The notes beneath the pieces are model-generated. The model saw only the letters and a program-made list of their open reading frames with translations. It had not been told where the DNA came from and ran no database searches. Positions 1 through 13,500 of a stretch of 64,000 nt of DNA are shown here, one piece after another. The DNA lies in the NCBI GenBank assembly GCA_964035575.1, contig OZ037843.1:620001-684000 (forward strand), in the 5' to 3' direction. Both the position numbers and the translations under genes were made by a program. Numbering within the stretch: the first letter of the stretch is position 1; the number at the start of each line of letters is the position of its first letter. This stretch comes from Rhynchopus sp. YZ270_cl-10 (Eukaryota > Euglenozoa > Diplonemea > Diplonemida > Diplonemidae).

Positions 1-1077
1 GCTTTCATCGAAACGCGTTCTTTTGTGAAGAAGGGACCGCTTTCATCGAAACGCGTTCTCTTGTGAAGAACGGGCCGCTTTCATCGAAACGCGTTCTTTT
101 GTGAAGAACGGACCGCTTTCATCGAAACGCGTTCTTTTGTGAAGAACGGGCCGCTTTCATCGAAACGCGTTCTCTTGTGAAGAACGGGCCGCTTTCATCG
201 AAACGCGTTCTTTTGTGAAGAACGGGCCTCTTTCACCGAAACGCGTTCTTTTGTGAAGAACGGACCGCTTTCATCGAAACGCGTTCTTTTGTGAAGAACG
301 GACCGCTTTCATCGAAACGCGTTCTTTTGTGAAGAACGGGCCGCTTTCACCGAAACGCGTTCTTTTGTGAAGAACGGGCCGCTTTCATCGAAACGAGTTC
401 TTTTGTGAAGAACGGGCCGCTTTCACCGAAACGCGTTCTTTTGTGAAGAACGGACCGCTTTCACCGAAACGCGTTCTTTTGTGAAGAACGGGCCTCTTTC
501 AGCGAAACGCGTTCTTTTGTGAAGAACGGGCCGCTTTCACCGAAACGCGTTCTTTTGTGAAGAACGGGCCTCTTTCATCGAAACGCGTTCTTTTGTGAAG
601 AACGGACCGCTTTCATCGAAACGCGTTCTTTTGTGAAGAAGGGACCGCTTTCATCGAAACGCGTTCTTTTGTGAAGAACGGGCCGCTTTCACCGAAACGC
701 GTTCTTTTGTGAAGAACGGACCGCTTTCATCGAAACGCGTTCTTTTGTGAAGAACGGACCGCTTTCATCGAAACGCGTTCTTTTGTGAAGAACGGGCCGC
801 TTTCATCGAAACGCGTTCTTTTGTGAAGAACGGACGGCTTTCATCGAAACGCGTTCTTTTGTGAAGAACGGACCGCTTTCATCGAAACGCGTTCTTTTGT
901 GAAGAACGGGCCGCTTTCATCGAAACGAGTTCTTTTGTGATGAACGGGCCGCTTTCACCGAAACGCGTTCTCTTGTGAAGAACGGGCCGCTTTCATCGAA
1001 ACGAGTTCTTTTGTGATGAACGGGCCGCTTTCACCGAAACGCGTTCTTTTGTGAAGAACGGGCCGCTTTCATCGAAA
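1..1077. repeat. 38-bp satellite array, block A
   Basis: Head-to-tail tandem repeat of a 38-bp unit, entered from outside the window. Each unit contains a perfect inverted repeat GTTCTT-TTGTG-AAGAAC (6-bp stem, 5-base loop). Units differ at a few fixed positions (catcg/caccg, ggacc/ggcct/gggcc, cgcg/cgag). The array stops at unit position 13 where the 803-bp insert begins. Open frames across it are by-products of the repeat, not genes. Confidence 0.97.
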
Positions 1078-1880
1078 TTTAGTTTTGCTAATCCTTAACA
1101 CTCCCTATTGATCGTGGTTGATGTATGCAAAGATCTGAAAAAACGAACAGATTCCCACGAACATGTGTCAACGACACAACCAACACAACGCTACCGATGT
1201 GTGCGCAACGATCTGAACGCAACGAACTTAACCAACCGAACACAACCAACGCATCTCATCCAACACAACGGAACCGATGCGTGCGTCACTATCTGTGCGC
1301 AACGAACGTAACCAACCGAACACAACCAACGCAACGCAACCGCTCCATACGTTGCGCTCTGTACGTAACGATCTCTACACAACGAACGCAACGCATGCAA
1401 CCGCATGCAACACTACGTAACCTATGTGTACGTAGCGATCTGTATGCAACGAACGCTACGTAACGAACGCAACGCAACCAACGCAACGAGTGGTTACAAA
1501 CCCCCACGCATGGTTCGCACACCGCGTTGGCACGTTTCCCAAGCCGCAAACCCGGTTACCTGCCTGAAAAACCGTGTTTTTGGCCAAAACGCCTGTTTTC
1601 CCTGTAGAATCCTTAAGAACCCTTAAGGAACGCACGGTTCCTAAGTCATTTTACACGTAAACTCGCGACACGAAAATAGGAATTAAAAACTAATCTCTCA
1701 GCGATCTGATTTAGTAAGAACTCGATTTTTGGCCCTATCTTTCCAATGCCGAAAAAATCTTACACTTTGGCGCCTCTGCGAGAAATGTCATTTTTTGGGG
1801 TACCCCGTCGGGGGTGCCAAGGGGTGGGGGGGTACGCCACAAAAGCAACCTTAAAAACCTTAACACAGAGTGTTAAGGAA
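1078..1880. mobile_element. 803-bp insert in the satellite, copy 1 (TIR-like, non-autonomous)
   Basis: Non-satellite segment between unit positions 13 and 14 of the 38-bp repeat. Near its ends it has inverted copies of CCTTAACACTC (1093-1103 and the complement of 1868-1878). The right end is also a local palindrome, CCTTAACAC-AGA-GTGTTAAGG. The left half is rich in short CAACG/CAACC runs (about 1160-1490); the right half has a G-rich block (about 1797-1834). Short frames of 60-112 residues overlap in several phases, are Arg/Thr/Asn rich and look like nothing known. Likely a small TIR element or captured segment; the class is unclear. Confidence 0.6.
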
Positions 1881-4800
1881 CTAGTTCTTTTGTGAAGAAC
1901 GGACCGGTTTCATCGAAACGCGTTCTTTTGTGAAGAACGGACCGCTTTCACCGAAACGCGTTCTTTTGTGAAGAACGGGCCTCTTTCAGCGAAACGCGTT
2001 CTTTTGTGAAGAACGGGCCGCTTTCACCGAAACGCGTTCTTTTGTGAAGAACGGGCCGCTTTCATCGAAACGCGTTCTTTTGTGAAGAACGGACCGCTTT
2101 CATCGAAACGCGTTCTTTTGTGAAGAACGGGCCTCTTTCATCGAAACGCGTTCTTTTGTGAAGAACGGGCCGCTTTCATCGAAACGCGTTCTTTTGTGAA
2201 GAACGGACCGCTTTCATCGAAACGCGTTCTTTTGTGAAGAACGGGCCGCATTCATCGAAACGCGTTCTTTTGTGAAGAACGGGCCGCTTTCATCGAAACG
2301 CGTTCTTTTGTGAAGAACGGACGGCTTTCATCGAAACGCGTTCTTTTGTGAAGAACGGACCGCTTTCATCGAAACGCGTTCTTTTGTGAAGAACGGGCCG
2401 CTTTCTCCGAAACGCGTTCTTTTGTGAAGAACGGGCCGCTTTCATCGAAACGCGTGCTTTTGTGAAGAACGGACCGCTTTCATCGAAACGCGTTCTTTTG
2501 TGAAGAACGGACCGCTTTCATCGAAACGCGTTCTTTTGTGAAGAAAGGACCGCTTTCATCGAAACGCCTTCTTTTGTGAAGAACGGACCGCTTTCATCGA
2601 AACGCGTTCTTTTGTGAAGAACGGGCCGCTGTCACCGAAACGCGTTCTTTTGTGAAGAACGGGCCGCTTTCATCGAAACGCGTTCTTTTCTGAAGAACGG
2701 GCCTCTTTCATCGAAACGCGTTCTTTTGTGAAGAACGGGCCGCTTTCATCGAAACGCGTTCTCTTGTGAAGAACGGGCCGCTTTCATCGAAACGCGTTCT
2801 TTTGTGAAGAAAGGACCGCTTTCATCGAAACGCGTTCTTTTGTGAAGAACGGGCCTCTTTCACCGAAACGCGTTCTTTTGTGAAGAACGGGCCGCTTTCA
2901 TCGAAACGCGTTCTTTTGTGAAGAAAGGACCGCTTTCATCGAAACGCGTTCTTTTGTGAAGAACGGACCGCTTTCATCGAAACGCGTTCTTTTGTGAAGA
3001 ACGGGCCGCTTTCATCGAAACGCGTTCTTTTGTGAAGAAAGGACCGCTTTCATCGAAACGCGTTCTTTTGTGAAGAACGGACCGCTTTCATCGAAACGCG
3101 TTCTTTTGTGAAGAACGGGCCGCTGTCACCGAAACGCGTTCTTTTGTGAAGAACGGGCCGCTTTCATCGAAACGCGTTCTTTTGTGAAGAACGGACCGCT
3201 TTCATCGAAACGCGTTCTTTTGTGAAGAACGGGCCGCTTTCATCGAAACGCGTTCTTTTGTGAAGAAAGGACCGCTTTCATCGAAACGCGTTCTTTTGTG
3301 AAGAACGGACCGCTTTCATCGAAACGCGTTCTTTTGTGAAGAACGGGCCGCTTTCATCGAAACGCGTTCTTTTGTGAAAAACGGACCGCTTTCATCGAAA
3401 CGCGTTCTTTTGTGAAGAACGGACCGCTTTCATCGAAACGCGTTCTTTTGTGAAGAACGGGCCGCTTTCACCGAAACGCGTTCTTTTGTGAAGAACGGGC
3501 CGCTTTCACCGAAACGCGTTCTTTTGTGAAGAACGGGCCGCTTTCACCGAAACGCGTTCTTTTGTGAAGAACGGGCCGCTTTCATCGAAACGCGTTCTTT
3601 TGTGAAGAACGGGCCTCTTTCATCGAAACGCGTTCTTTTGTGAAGAACGGACCGCTTTCATCGAAACGCGTTCTTTTGTGAAGAACGGGCCGCATTCATC
3701 GAAACGCGTTCTTTTGTGAAGAACGGGCCGCTTTCATCGAAACGCGTTCTTTTGTGAAGAACGGACGGCTTTCATCGAAACGCGTTCTTTTGTGAAGAAC
3801 GGACCGCTTTCATCGAAACGCGTTCTTTTGTGAAGAACGGGCCGCTTTCATCGAAACGCGTTCTTTTGTGAAGAACGGGCCGCTTTCATCGAAACGCGTT
3901 CTTTTGTGAAGAACGGGCCGCTTTCACCGAAACGCGTTCTTTTGTGAAGAACGGACCGCTTTCACCGAAACGCGTTCTCTTGTGAAGAACGGACGGCTTT
4001 CATCGAAACGCGTTCTTTTGTGAAGAACGGGCCGCTTTCATCGAAACGCGTTCTTTTGTGAAGAACGGGCCGCTTTCATCGAAACGCGTTCTTTTGTGAA
4101 GAACGGGCCTCTTTCACCGAAACGCGTTCTTTTGTGAAGAACGGGCCGCTTTCATCGAAACGCGTTATTTTGTGAAGAACGGGCCGCTTTCATCGAAACG
4201 CGTTCTTTTGTGAAGAACGGGCCGCTTTCATCGAAACGCGTTCTTTTGTGAAGAACGGGCCGCTTTCATCGAAACGCGTTCTCTTGTGAAGAACGGGCCT
4301 CTTTCACCGAAACGCGTTCTTTTGTGAAGAACGGGCCGCTTTCATCGAAACGCGTTCTTTTGTGAAGAACGGGCCGCTTTCATCGAAACGAGTTCTTTTG
4401 TGAAGAACGGACCGCTTTCATCGAAACGCGTGCTTTTGTGAAGAACGGACCGCTTTCATCGAAACGCGTTCTTTTGTGAAGAACGGGCCGCTTTCTCCGA
4501 AACGCGTTCTTTTGTGAAGAACGGGCCGCTTTCATCGAAACGCGTGCTTTTGTGAAGAACGGGCCGCTTTCACCGAAACGCGTTCTTTTGTGAAGAACGG
4601 GCCGCTTTCATCGAAACGCGTTCTTTTGTGAAGAACGGGCCGCTTTCACCGAAACGCGTTCTTTTGTGAAGAACGGGCCGCTTTCATCGAAACGCGTGCT
4701 TTTGTGAAGAACGGACCGCTTTCATCGAAACGCGTGCTTTTGTGAAGAACGGGCCGCTTTCACCGAAACGCGTTCTTTTGTGAAGAACGGGCCGCTTTCA

Positions 4801-6782
4801 TCGAAACGCGTGCTTTTGTGAAGAACGGACCGCTTTCATCGAAACGCGTTCTTTTGTGAAGAACGGGCCGCTTTCACCGAAACGCGTTCTTTTGTGAAGA
4901 ACGGGCCGCTTTCATCGAAACGCGTGCTTTTGTGAAGAACGGACCGCTTTCATCGAAACGCGTGCTTTTGTGAAGAACGGACCGCTTTCATCGAAACGCG
5001 TTCTTTTGTGAAGAACGGGCCGCTTTCTCCGAAACGCGTTCTTTTGTGAAGAACGGGCCGCTTTCATCGAAACGCGTTCTTTTGTGAAGAACGGGCCGGT
5101 TTCACCGAAACGCGTTCTTTTGTGAAGAACGGGCCGGTTTCACCGAAACGCGTTCTTTTGTGAAGAACGGGCCGCTTTCATCGAAACGCGTTCTTTTGTG
5201 AAGAACGGGCCGCTTTCATCGAAACGCGTTCTTTTGTGAAGAACGGGCCGCTTTCATCGAAACGCGTTCTTTTGTGAAGAACGGACCGCTTTCACCGAAA
5301 CGCGTTCTTTTGTGAAGAACGGACCGCTTTCATCGAAACGCGTTCTTTTGTGAAGAACGGGCCTCTTTCATCGAAACGCGTTCTTTTGTGAAGAACGGAC
5401 CGCTTTCATCGAAACGCGTTCTTTTGTGAAGAACGGGCCGCTTTCATCGAAACGCGTTCTTTTGTGAAGAACGGACCGGTTTCATCGAAACGCGTTCTTT
5501 TGTGAAGAACGGGCCGCTTTCATCGAAACGCGTTCTTTTGTGAAGAACGGGCAGCTTTCATCGAAACGCGTTCTTTTGTGAAGAACGGACCGCTTTCATC
5601 GAAACGCGTTCTTTTGTGAAGAACGGGCCGCTTTCATCGAAACGCGTTCTTTTGTGAAGAACGGGCCGCTTTCATCGAAACGCGTTTTCTTGTGAAGAAC
5701 GGGCCGCTTTCATCGAAACGCGTTCTTTTGTGAAGAAGGGACCGCTTTCATCGAAACGCGTTCTCTTGTGAAGAACGGGCCGCTTTCATCGAAACGCGTT
5801 CTTTTGTGAAGAACGGACCGCTTTCATCGAAACGCGTTCTTTTGTGAAGAACGGGCCGCTTTCATCGAAACGCGTTCTCTTGTGAAGAACGGGCCGCTTT
5901 CATCGAAACGCGTTCTTTTGTGAAGAACGGGCCTCTTTCACCGAAACGCGTTCTTTTGTGAAGAACGGACCGCTTTCATCGAAACGCGTTCTTTTGTGAA
6001 GAACGGACCGCTTTCATCGAAACGCGTTCTTTTGTGAAGAACGGGCCGCTTTCACCGAAACGCGTTCTTTTGTGAAGAACGGGCCGCTTTCATCGAAACG
6101 AGTTCTTTTGTGAAGAACGGGCCGCTTTCACCGAAACGCGTTCTTTTGTGAAGAACGGACCGCTTTCACCGAAACGCGTTCTTTTGTGAAGAACGGGCCT
6201 CTTTCAGCGAAACGCGTTCTTTTGTGAAGAACGGGCCGCTTTCACCGAAACGCGTTCTTTTGTGAAGAACGGGCCTCTTTCATCGAAACGCGTTCTTTTG
6301 TGAAGAACGGACCGCTTTCATCGAAACGCGTTCTTTTGTGAAGAAGGGACCGCTTTCATCGAAACGCGTTCTTTTGTGAAGAACGGGCCGCTTTCACCGA
6401 AACGCGTTCTTTTGTGAAGAACGGACCGCTTTCATCGAAACGCGTTCTTTTGTGAAGAACGGACCGCTTTCATCGAAACGCGTTCTTTTGTGAAGAACGG
6501 GCCGCTTTCATCGAAACGCGTTCTTTTGTGAAGAACGGACGGCTTTCATCGAAACGCGTTCTTTTGTGAAGAACGGACCGCTTTCATCGAAACGCGTTCT
6601 TTTGTGAAGAACGGGCCGCTTTCATCGAAACGAGTTCTTTTGTGATGAACGGGCCGCTTTCACCGAAACGCGTTCTCTTGTGAAGAACGGGCCGCTTTCA
6701 TCGAAACGAGTTCTTTTGTGATGAACGGGCCGCTTTCACCGAAACGCGTTCTTTTGTGAAGAACGGGCCGCTTTCATCGAAA
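1881..6782. repeat. 38-bp satellite array, block B
   Basis: About 129 units of the same 38-bp satellite (4902 bp, exactly 129 x 38). Together with the 803-bp insert it makes the 5705-bp higher-order period. Rare variants such as CGTTATTTTG, CGTGCTTTTG and the GGCCGGTTTCACC doublet mark sub-blocks that recur in block C. Confidence 0.97.
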
Positions 6783-7585
6783 TTTAGTTTTGCTAATCCT
6801 TAACACTCCCTATTGATCGTGGTTGATGTATGCAAAGATCTGAAAAAACGAACAGATTCCCACGAACATGTGTCAACGACACAACCAACACAACGCTACC
6901 GATGTGTGCGCAACGATCTGAACGCAACGAACTTAACCAACCGAACACAACCAACGCATCTCATCCAACACAACGGAACCGATGCGTGCGTCACTATCTG
7001 TGCGCAACGAACGTAACCAACCGAACACAACCAACGCAACGCAACCGCTCCATACGTTGCGCTCTGTACGTAACGATCTCTACACAACGAACGCAACGCA
7101 TGCAACCGCATGCAACACTACGTAACCTATGTGTACGTAGCGATCTGTATGCAACGAACGCTACGTAACGAACGCAACGCAACCAACGCAACGAGTGGTT
7201 ACAAACCCCCACGCATGGTTCGCACACCGCGTTGGCACGTTTCCCAAGCCGCAAACCCGGTTACCTGCCTGAAAAACCGTGTTTTTGGCCAAAACGCCTG
7301 TTTTCCCTGTAGAATCCTTAAGAACCCTTAAGGAACGCACGGTTCCTAAGTCATTTTACACGTAAACTCGCGACACGAAAATAGGAATTAAAAACTAATC
7401 TCTCAGCGATCTGATTTAGTAAGAACTCGATTTTTGGCCCTATCTTTCCAATGCCGAAAAAATCTTACACTTTGGCGCCTCTGCGAGAAATGTCATTTTT
7501 TGGGGTACCCCGTCGGGGGTGCCAAGGGGTGGGGGGGTACGCCACAAAAGCAACCTTAAAAACCTTAACACAGAGTGTTAAGGAA
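6783..7585. mobile_element. 803-bp insert in the satellite, copy 2
   Basis: As read, identical to the insert at 1078-1880, including every short frame inside it, and offset by exactly 5705 bp. The flanking satellite units carry the same order of variants on both sides. The second copy therefore arose by duplication of the array, not by a second insertion. Confidence 0.75.
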
Positions 7586-10500
7586 CTAGTTCTTTTGTGA
7601 AGAACGGACCGGTTTCATCGAAACGCGTTCTTTTGTGAAGAACGGACCGCTTTCACCGAAACGCGTTCTTTTGTGAAGAACGGGCCTCTTTCAGCGAAAC
7701 GCGTTCTTTTGTGAAGAACGGGCCGCTTTCACCGAAACGCGTTCTTTTGTGAAGAACGGGCCGCTTTCATCGAAACGCGTTCTTTTGTGAAGAACGGACC
7801 GCTTTCATCGAAACGCGTTCTTTTGTGAAGAACGGGCCTCTTTCATCGAAACGCGTTCTTTTGTGAAGAACGGGCCGCTTTCATCGAAACGCGTTCTTTT
7901 GTGAAGAACGGACGGCTTTCATCGAAACGCGTTCTTTTGTGAAGAACGGACCGCTTTCATCGAAACGCGTTCTTTTGTGAAGAACGGGCCGCTTTCTCCG
8001 AAACGCGTTCTTTTGTGAAGAACGGGCCGCTTTCATCGAAACGCGTGCTTTTGTGAAGAACGGACCGCTTTCATCGAAACGCGTTCTTTTGTGAAGAACG
8101 GACCGCTTTCATCGAAACGCGTTCTTTTGTGAAGAACGGGCCTCTTTCACCGAAACGCGTTCTTTTGTGAAGAACGGGCCGCTTTCATCGAAACGCGTTA
8201 TTTTGTGAAGAACGGGCCGCTTTCATCGAAACGCGTTCTTTTGTGAAGAAAGGACCGCTTTCATCGAAACGCCTTCTTTTGTGAAGAACGGACCGCTTTC
8301 ATCGAAACGCGTTCTTTTGTGAAGAACGGGCCGCTGTCACCGAAACGCGTTCTTTTGTGAAGAACGGGCCGCTTTCATCGAAACGCGTTCTTTTCTGAAG
8401 AACGGGCCTCTTTCATCGAAACGCGTTCTTTTGTGAAGAACGGGCCGCTTTCATCGAAACGCGTTCTCTTGTGAAGAACGGGCCGCTTTCATCGAAACGC
8501 GTTCTTTTGTGAAGAAAGGACCGCTTTCATCGAAACGCGTTCTTTTGTGAAGAACGGGCCTCTTTCACCGAAACGCGTTCTTTTGTGAAGAACGGGCCGC
8601 TTTCATCGAAACGCGTTCTTTTGTGAAGAAAGGACCGCTTTCATCGAAACGCGTTCTTTTGTGAAGAACGGACCGCTTTCATCGAAACGCGTTCTTTTGT
8701 GAAGAACGGGCCGCTGTCACCGAAACGCGTTCTTTTGTGAAGAACGGGCCGCTTTCATCGAAACGCGTTCTTTTGTGAAGAACGGACCGCTTTCATCGAA
8801 ACGCGTTCTTTTGTGAAAAACGGACCGCTTTCATCGAAACGCGTTCTTTTGTGAAGAACGGACCGCTTTCATCGAAACGCGTTCTTTTGTGAAGAACGGG
8901 CCGCTTTCATCGAAACGCGTTCTTTTGTGAAGAACGGGCCGCTTTCACCGAAACGCGTTCTTTTGTGAAGAACGGGCCGCTTTCACCGAAACGCGTTCTT
9001 TTGTGAAGAACGGGCCGCTTTCATCGAAACGCGTTCTTTTGTGAAGAACGGGCCGCTTTCATCGAAACGCGTTCTTTTGTGAAGAACGGGCCGCTTTCAC
9101 CGAAACGCGTTCTTTTGTGAAGAACGGGCCGCTTTCACCGAAACGCGTTCTTTTGTGAAGAACGGGCCGCTTTCATCGAAACGCGTTCTTTTGTGAAGAA
9201 CGGGCCGCTTTCATCGAAACGCGTTCTTTTGTGAAGAACGGGCCGCTTTCACCGAAACGCGTTCTTTTGTGAAGAACGGGCCGCTTTCATCGAAACGCGT
9301 TCTTTTGTGAAGAACGGGCCTCTTTCATCGAAACGCGTTCTTTTGTGAAGAACGGACCGCTTTCATCGAAACGCGTTCTTTTGTGAAGAACGGGCCGCTT
9401 TCATCGAAACGCGTTCTTTTGTGAAGAACGGACCGCTTTCATCCAAACGCGTTCTTTTGTGAAGAACGGGCCGCTTTCACTGAAACGCGTTCTTTTGTGA
9501 AGAACGGGCCGCTTTCATCGAAACGCGTTCTTTTGTGAAGAACGGGCCGCTTTCACTGAAACGCGTTCTTTTGTGAAGAACGGGCCGCTTTCATCGAAAC
9601 GCGTTCTTTTGTGAAGAACGGGCCTCTTTCATCGAAACGCGTTCTTTTGTGAAGAACGGGCCGCTTTCATCCAAACGCGTTCTTTTGTGAAGAACGGGCC
9701 GCTTTCATCGAAACGCGTTCTTTTGTGAAGAACGGACCGCTTTCATCGAAACGCTTTCTTTTGTGAAGAACGGGCCTCTTTCATCGAAACGCGTTCTTTT
9801 GTGAAGAACGGGCCGCTTTCATCGAAACGCGTTCTTTTGTGAAGAACGGACGGCTTTCATCGAAACGCGTTCTTTTGTGAAGAACGGACCGCTTTCATCG
9901 AAACGCGTTCTTTTGTGAAGAACGGGCCGCTTTCTCCGAAACGCGTTCTTTTGTGAAGAACGGGCCGCTTTCATCGAAACGCGTGCTTTTGTGAAGAACG
10001 GACCGCTTTCATCGAAACGCGTTCTTTTGTGAAGAACGGACCGCTTTCATCGAAACGCGTTCTTTTGTGAAGAACGGGCCTCTTTCACCGAAACGCGTTC
10101 TTTTGTGAAGAACGGGCCGCTTTCATCGAAACGCGTTATTTTGTGAAGAACGGGCCGCTTTCATCGAAACGCGTTCTTTTGTGAAGAAAGGACCGCTTTC
10201 ATCGAAACGCCTTCTTTTGTGAAGAACGGACCGCTTTCATCGAAACGCGTTCTTTTGTGAAGAACGGGCCGCTGTCACCGAAACGCGTTCTTTTGTGAAG
10301 AACGGGCCGCTTTCATCGAAACGCGTTCTTTTCTGAAGAACGGGCCTCTTTCATCGAAACGCGTTCTTTTGTGAAGAACGGGCCGCTTTCATCGAAACGC
10401 GTTCTCTTGTGAAGAACGGGCCGCTTTCATCGAAACGCGTTCTTTTGTGAAGAAAGGACCGCTTTCATCGAAACGCGTTCTTTTGTGAAGAACGGGCCTC

Positions 10501-13500
10501 TTTCACCGAAACGCGTTCTTTTGTGAAGAACGGGCCGCTTTCATCGAAACGCGTTCTTTTGTGAAGAAAGGACCGCTTTCATCGAAACGCGTTCTTTTGT
10601 GAAGAACGGGCCTCTTTCACCGAAACGCGTTCTTTTGTGAAGAACGGGCCTCTTTCATCGAAACGCGTTCTTTTGTGAAGAAAGGACCGCTTTCATCGAA
10701 ACGCGTTCTTTTGTGAAGAACGGACCGCTTTCATCGAAACGCGTTCTTTTGTGAAGAACGGGCCGCTGTCACCGAAACGCGTTCTTTTGTGAAGAACGGG
10801 CCGCTTTCATCGAAACGCGTTCTTTTGTGAAGAACGGACCGCTTTCATCGAAACGCGTTCTTTTGTGAAAAACGGACCGCTTTCATCGAAACGCGTTCTT
10901 TTGTGAAGAACGGACCGCTTTCATCGAAACGCGTTCTTTTGTGAAGAACGGGCCGCTTTCATCGAAACGCGTTCTTTTGTGAAAAACGGACCGCTTTCAT
11001 CGAAACGCGTTCTTTTGTGAAGAACGGACCGCTTTCATCGAAACGCGTTCTTTTGTGAAGAACGGGCCGCTTTCACCGAAACGCGTTCTTTTGTGAAGAA
11101 CGGGCCGCTTTCACCGAAACGCGTTCTTTTGTGAAGAACGGGCCGCTTTCATCGAAACGCGTTCTTTTGTGAAGAACGGGCCGCTTTCATCGAAACGCGT
11201 TCTTTTGTGAAGAACGGGCCGCTTTCACCGAAACGCGTTCTTTTGTGAAGAACGGGCCGCTTTCATCGAAACGCGTTCTTTTGTGAAGAACGGGCCTCTT
11301 TCATCGAAACGCGTTCTTTTGTGAAGAACGGACCGCTTTCATCGAAACGCGTTCTTTTGTGAAGAACGGGCCGCTTTCATCGAAACGCGTTCTTTTGTGA
11401 AGAACGGACCGCTTTCATCCAAACGCGTTCTTTTGTGAAGAACGGGCCGCTTTCACTGAAACGCGTTCTTTTGTGAAGAACGGGCCGCTTTCATCGAAAC
11501 GCGTTCTTTTGTGAAGAACGGGCCGCTTTCACTGAAACGCGTTCTTTTGTGAAGAACGGGCCGCTTTCATCGAAACGCGTTCTTTTGTGAAGAACGGGCC
11601 TCTTTCATCGAAACGCGTTCTTTTGTGAAGAACGGGCCGCTTTCATCCAAACGCGTTCTTTTGTGAAGAACGGGCCGCTTTCATCGAAACGCGTTCTTTT
11701 GTGAAGAACGGACCGCTTTCATCGAAACGCTTTCTTTTGTGAAGAACGGGCCTCTTTCATCGAAACGCGTTCTTTTGTGAAGAACGGGCCGCTTTCACCG
11801 AAACGCGTTCTTTTGTGAAGAACGGACCGCTTTCATCGAAACGCGTTCTTTTGTGAAGAACGGGCCGCTTTCATCGAAACGCGTTCTTTTGTGAAGAACG
11901 GGCCGCTTTCATCGAAACGCGTTCTCTTGTGAAGAACGGGCCGCTTTCATCGAAACGCGTTCTTTTGTGAAGAACGGGACTCTTTCACCGAAACGCGTTC
12001 TTTTGTGAAGAACGGGCCGCTTTCATCGAAACGCGTTCTTTTGTGAAGAACGGACCGCTTTCATCGAAACGCGTTCTTTTGTGAAGAACGGGCCGCTTTC
12101 ACCGAAACGCGTTCTTTTGTGAAGAACGGGCCGCTTTCATCGAAACGAGTTCTTTTGTGAAGAACGGGCCGCTTTCATCGAAACGCGTTCTTTTGTGAAG
12201 AACGGGCCGCTTTCACCGAAACGCGTTCTTTTGTGAAGAACGGGCCGCTTTCATCGAAACGAGTTCTTTTGTGAAGAACGGACCGGTTTCATCGAAACGC
12301 GTTCTTTTGTGAAGAACGGACCGCTTTCACCGAAACGCGTTCTTTTGTGAAGAACGGGCCTCTTTCAGCGAAACGCGTTCTTTTGTGAAGAACGGGCCGC
12401 TTTCACCGAAACGCGTTCTTTTGTGAAGAACGGGCCGCTTTCATCGAAACGCGTTCTTTTGTGAAGAACGGGCCTCTTTCATCGAAACGCGTTCTTTTGT
12501 GAAGAACGGACCGCTTTCATCGAAACGCGTTCTTTTGTGAAGAACGGGCCGCTTTCATCGAAACGCGTTCTTTTGTGAAGAACGGGCCGCTTTCATCGAA
12601 ACGCGTTCTTTTGTGAAGAACGGACGGCTTTCATCGAAACGCGTTCTTTTGTGAAGAACGGACCGCTTTCATCGAAACGCGTTCTTTTGTGAAGAACGGG
12701 CCGCTTTCATCGAAACGCGTTCTTTTGTGAAGAACGGGCCGCTTTCATCGAAACGCGTTCTTTTGTGAAGAACGGGCCGCTTTCACCGAAACGCGTTCTT
12801 TTGTGAAGAACGGACCGCTTTCACCGAAACGCGTTCTCTTGTGAAGAACGGACGGCTTTCATCGAAACGCGTTCTTTTGTGAAGAACGGGCCGCTTTCAT
12901 CGAAACGCGTTCTCTTGTGAAGAACGGACCGCTTTCACCGAAACGCGTTCTTTTGTGAAGAACGGGCCTCTTTCACCGAAACGCGTTCTTTTGTGAAGAA
13001 CGGGCCGCTTTCATCGAAACGCGTTATTTTGTGAAGAACGGGCCGCTTTCACCGAAACGCGTTCTTTTGTGAAGAACGGGCCGCTTTCTCCGAAACGCGT
13101 TCTTTTGTGAAGAACGGACCGCTTTCATCGAAACGCGTGCTTTTGTGAAGAACGGACCGCTTTCATCGAAACGCGTTCTTTTGTGAAGAACGGGCCGCTT
13201 TCTCCGAAACGCGTTCTTTTGTGAAGAACGGGCCGCTTTCATCGAAACGCGTGCTTTTGTGAAGAACGGGCCGCTTTCACCGAAACGCGTTCTTTTGTGA
13301 AGAACGGGCCGCTTTCATCGAAACGCGTTCTTTTGTGAAGAACGGGCCGCTTTCACCGAAACGCGTTCTTTTGTGAAGAACGGGCCGCTTTCATCGAAAC
13401 GCGTGCTTTTGTGAAGAACGGACCGCTTTCATCGAAACGCGTGCTTTTGTGAAGAACGGGCCGCTTTCACCGAAACGCGTTCTTTTGTGAAGAACGGGCC

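Noticed and set aside
1790-1840. Kinetoplast minicircle-like G-rich conserved block
   Set aside because: GGGGTACCCCGTCGGGGGTG does not match the known minicircle conserved blocks, and the array setting is nuclear satellite.
13024-13242. 72-residue minus-strand frame in the satellite
   Set aside because: Reading of the 38-bp unit; the same sequence is closed in most units.
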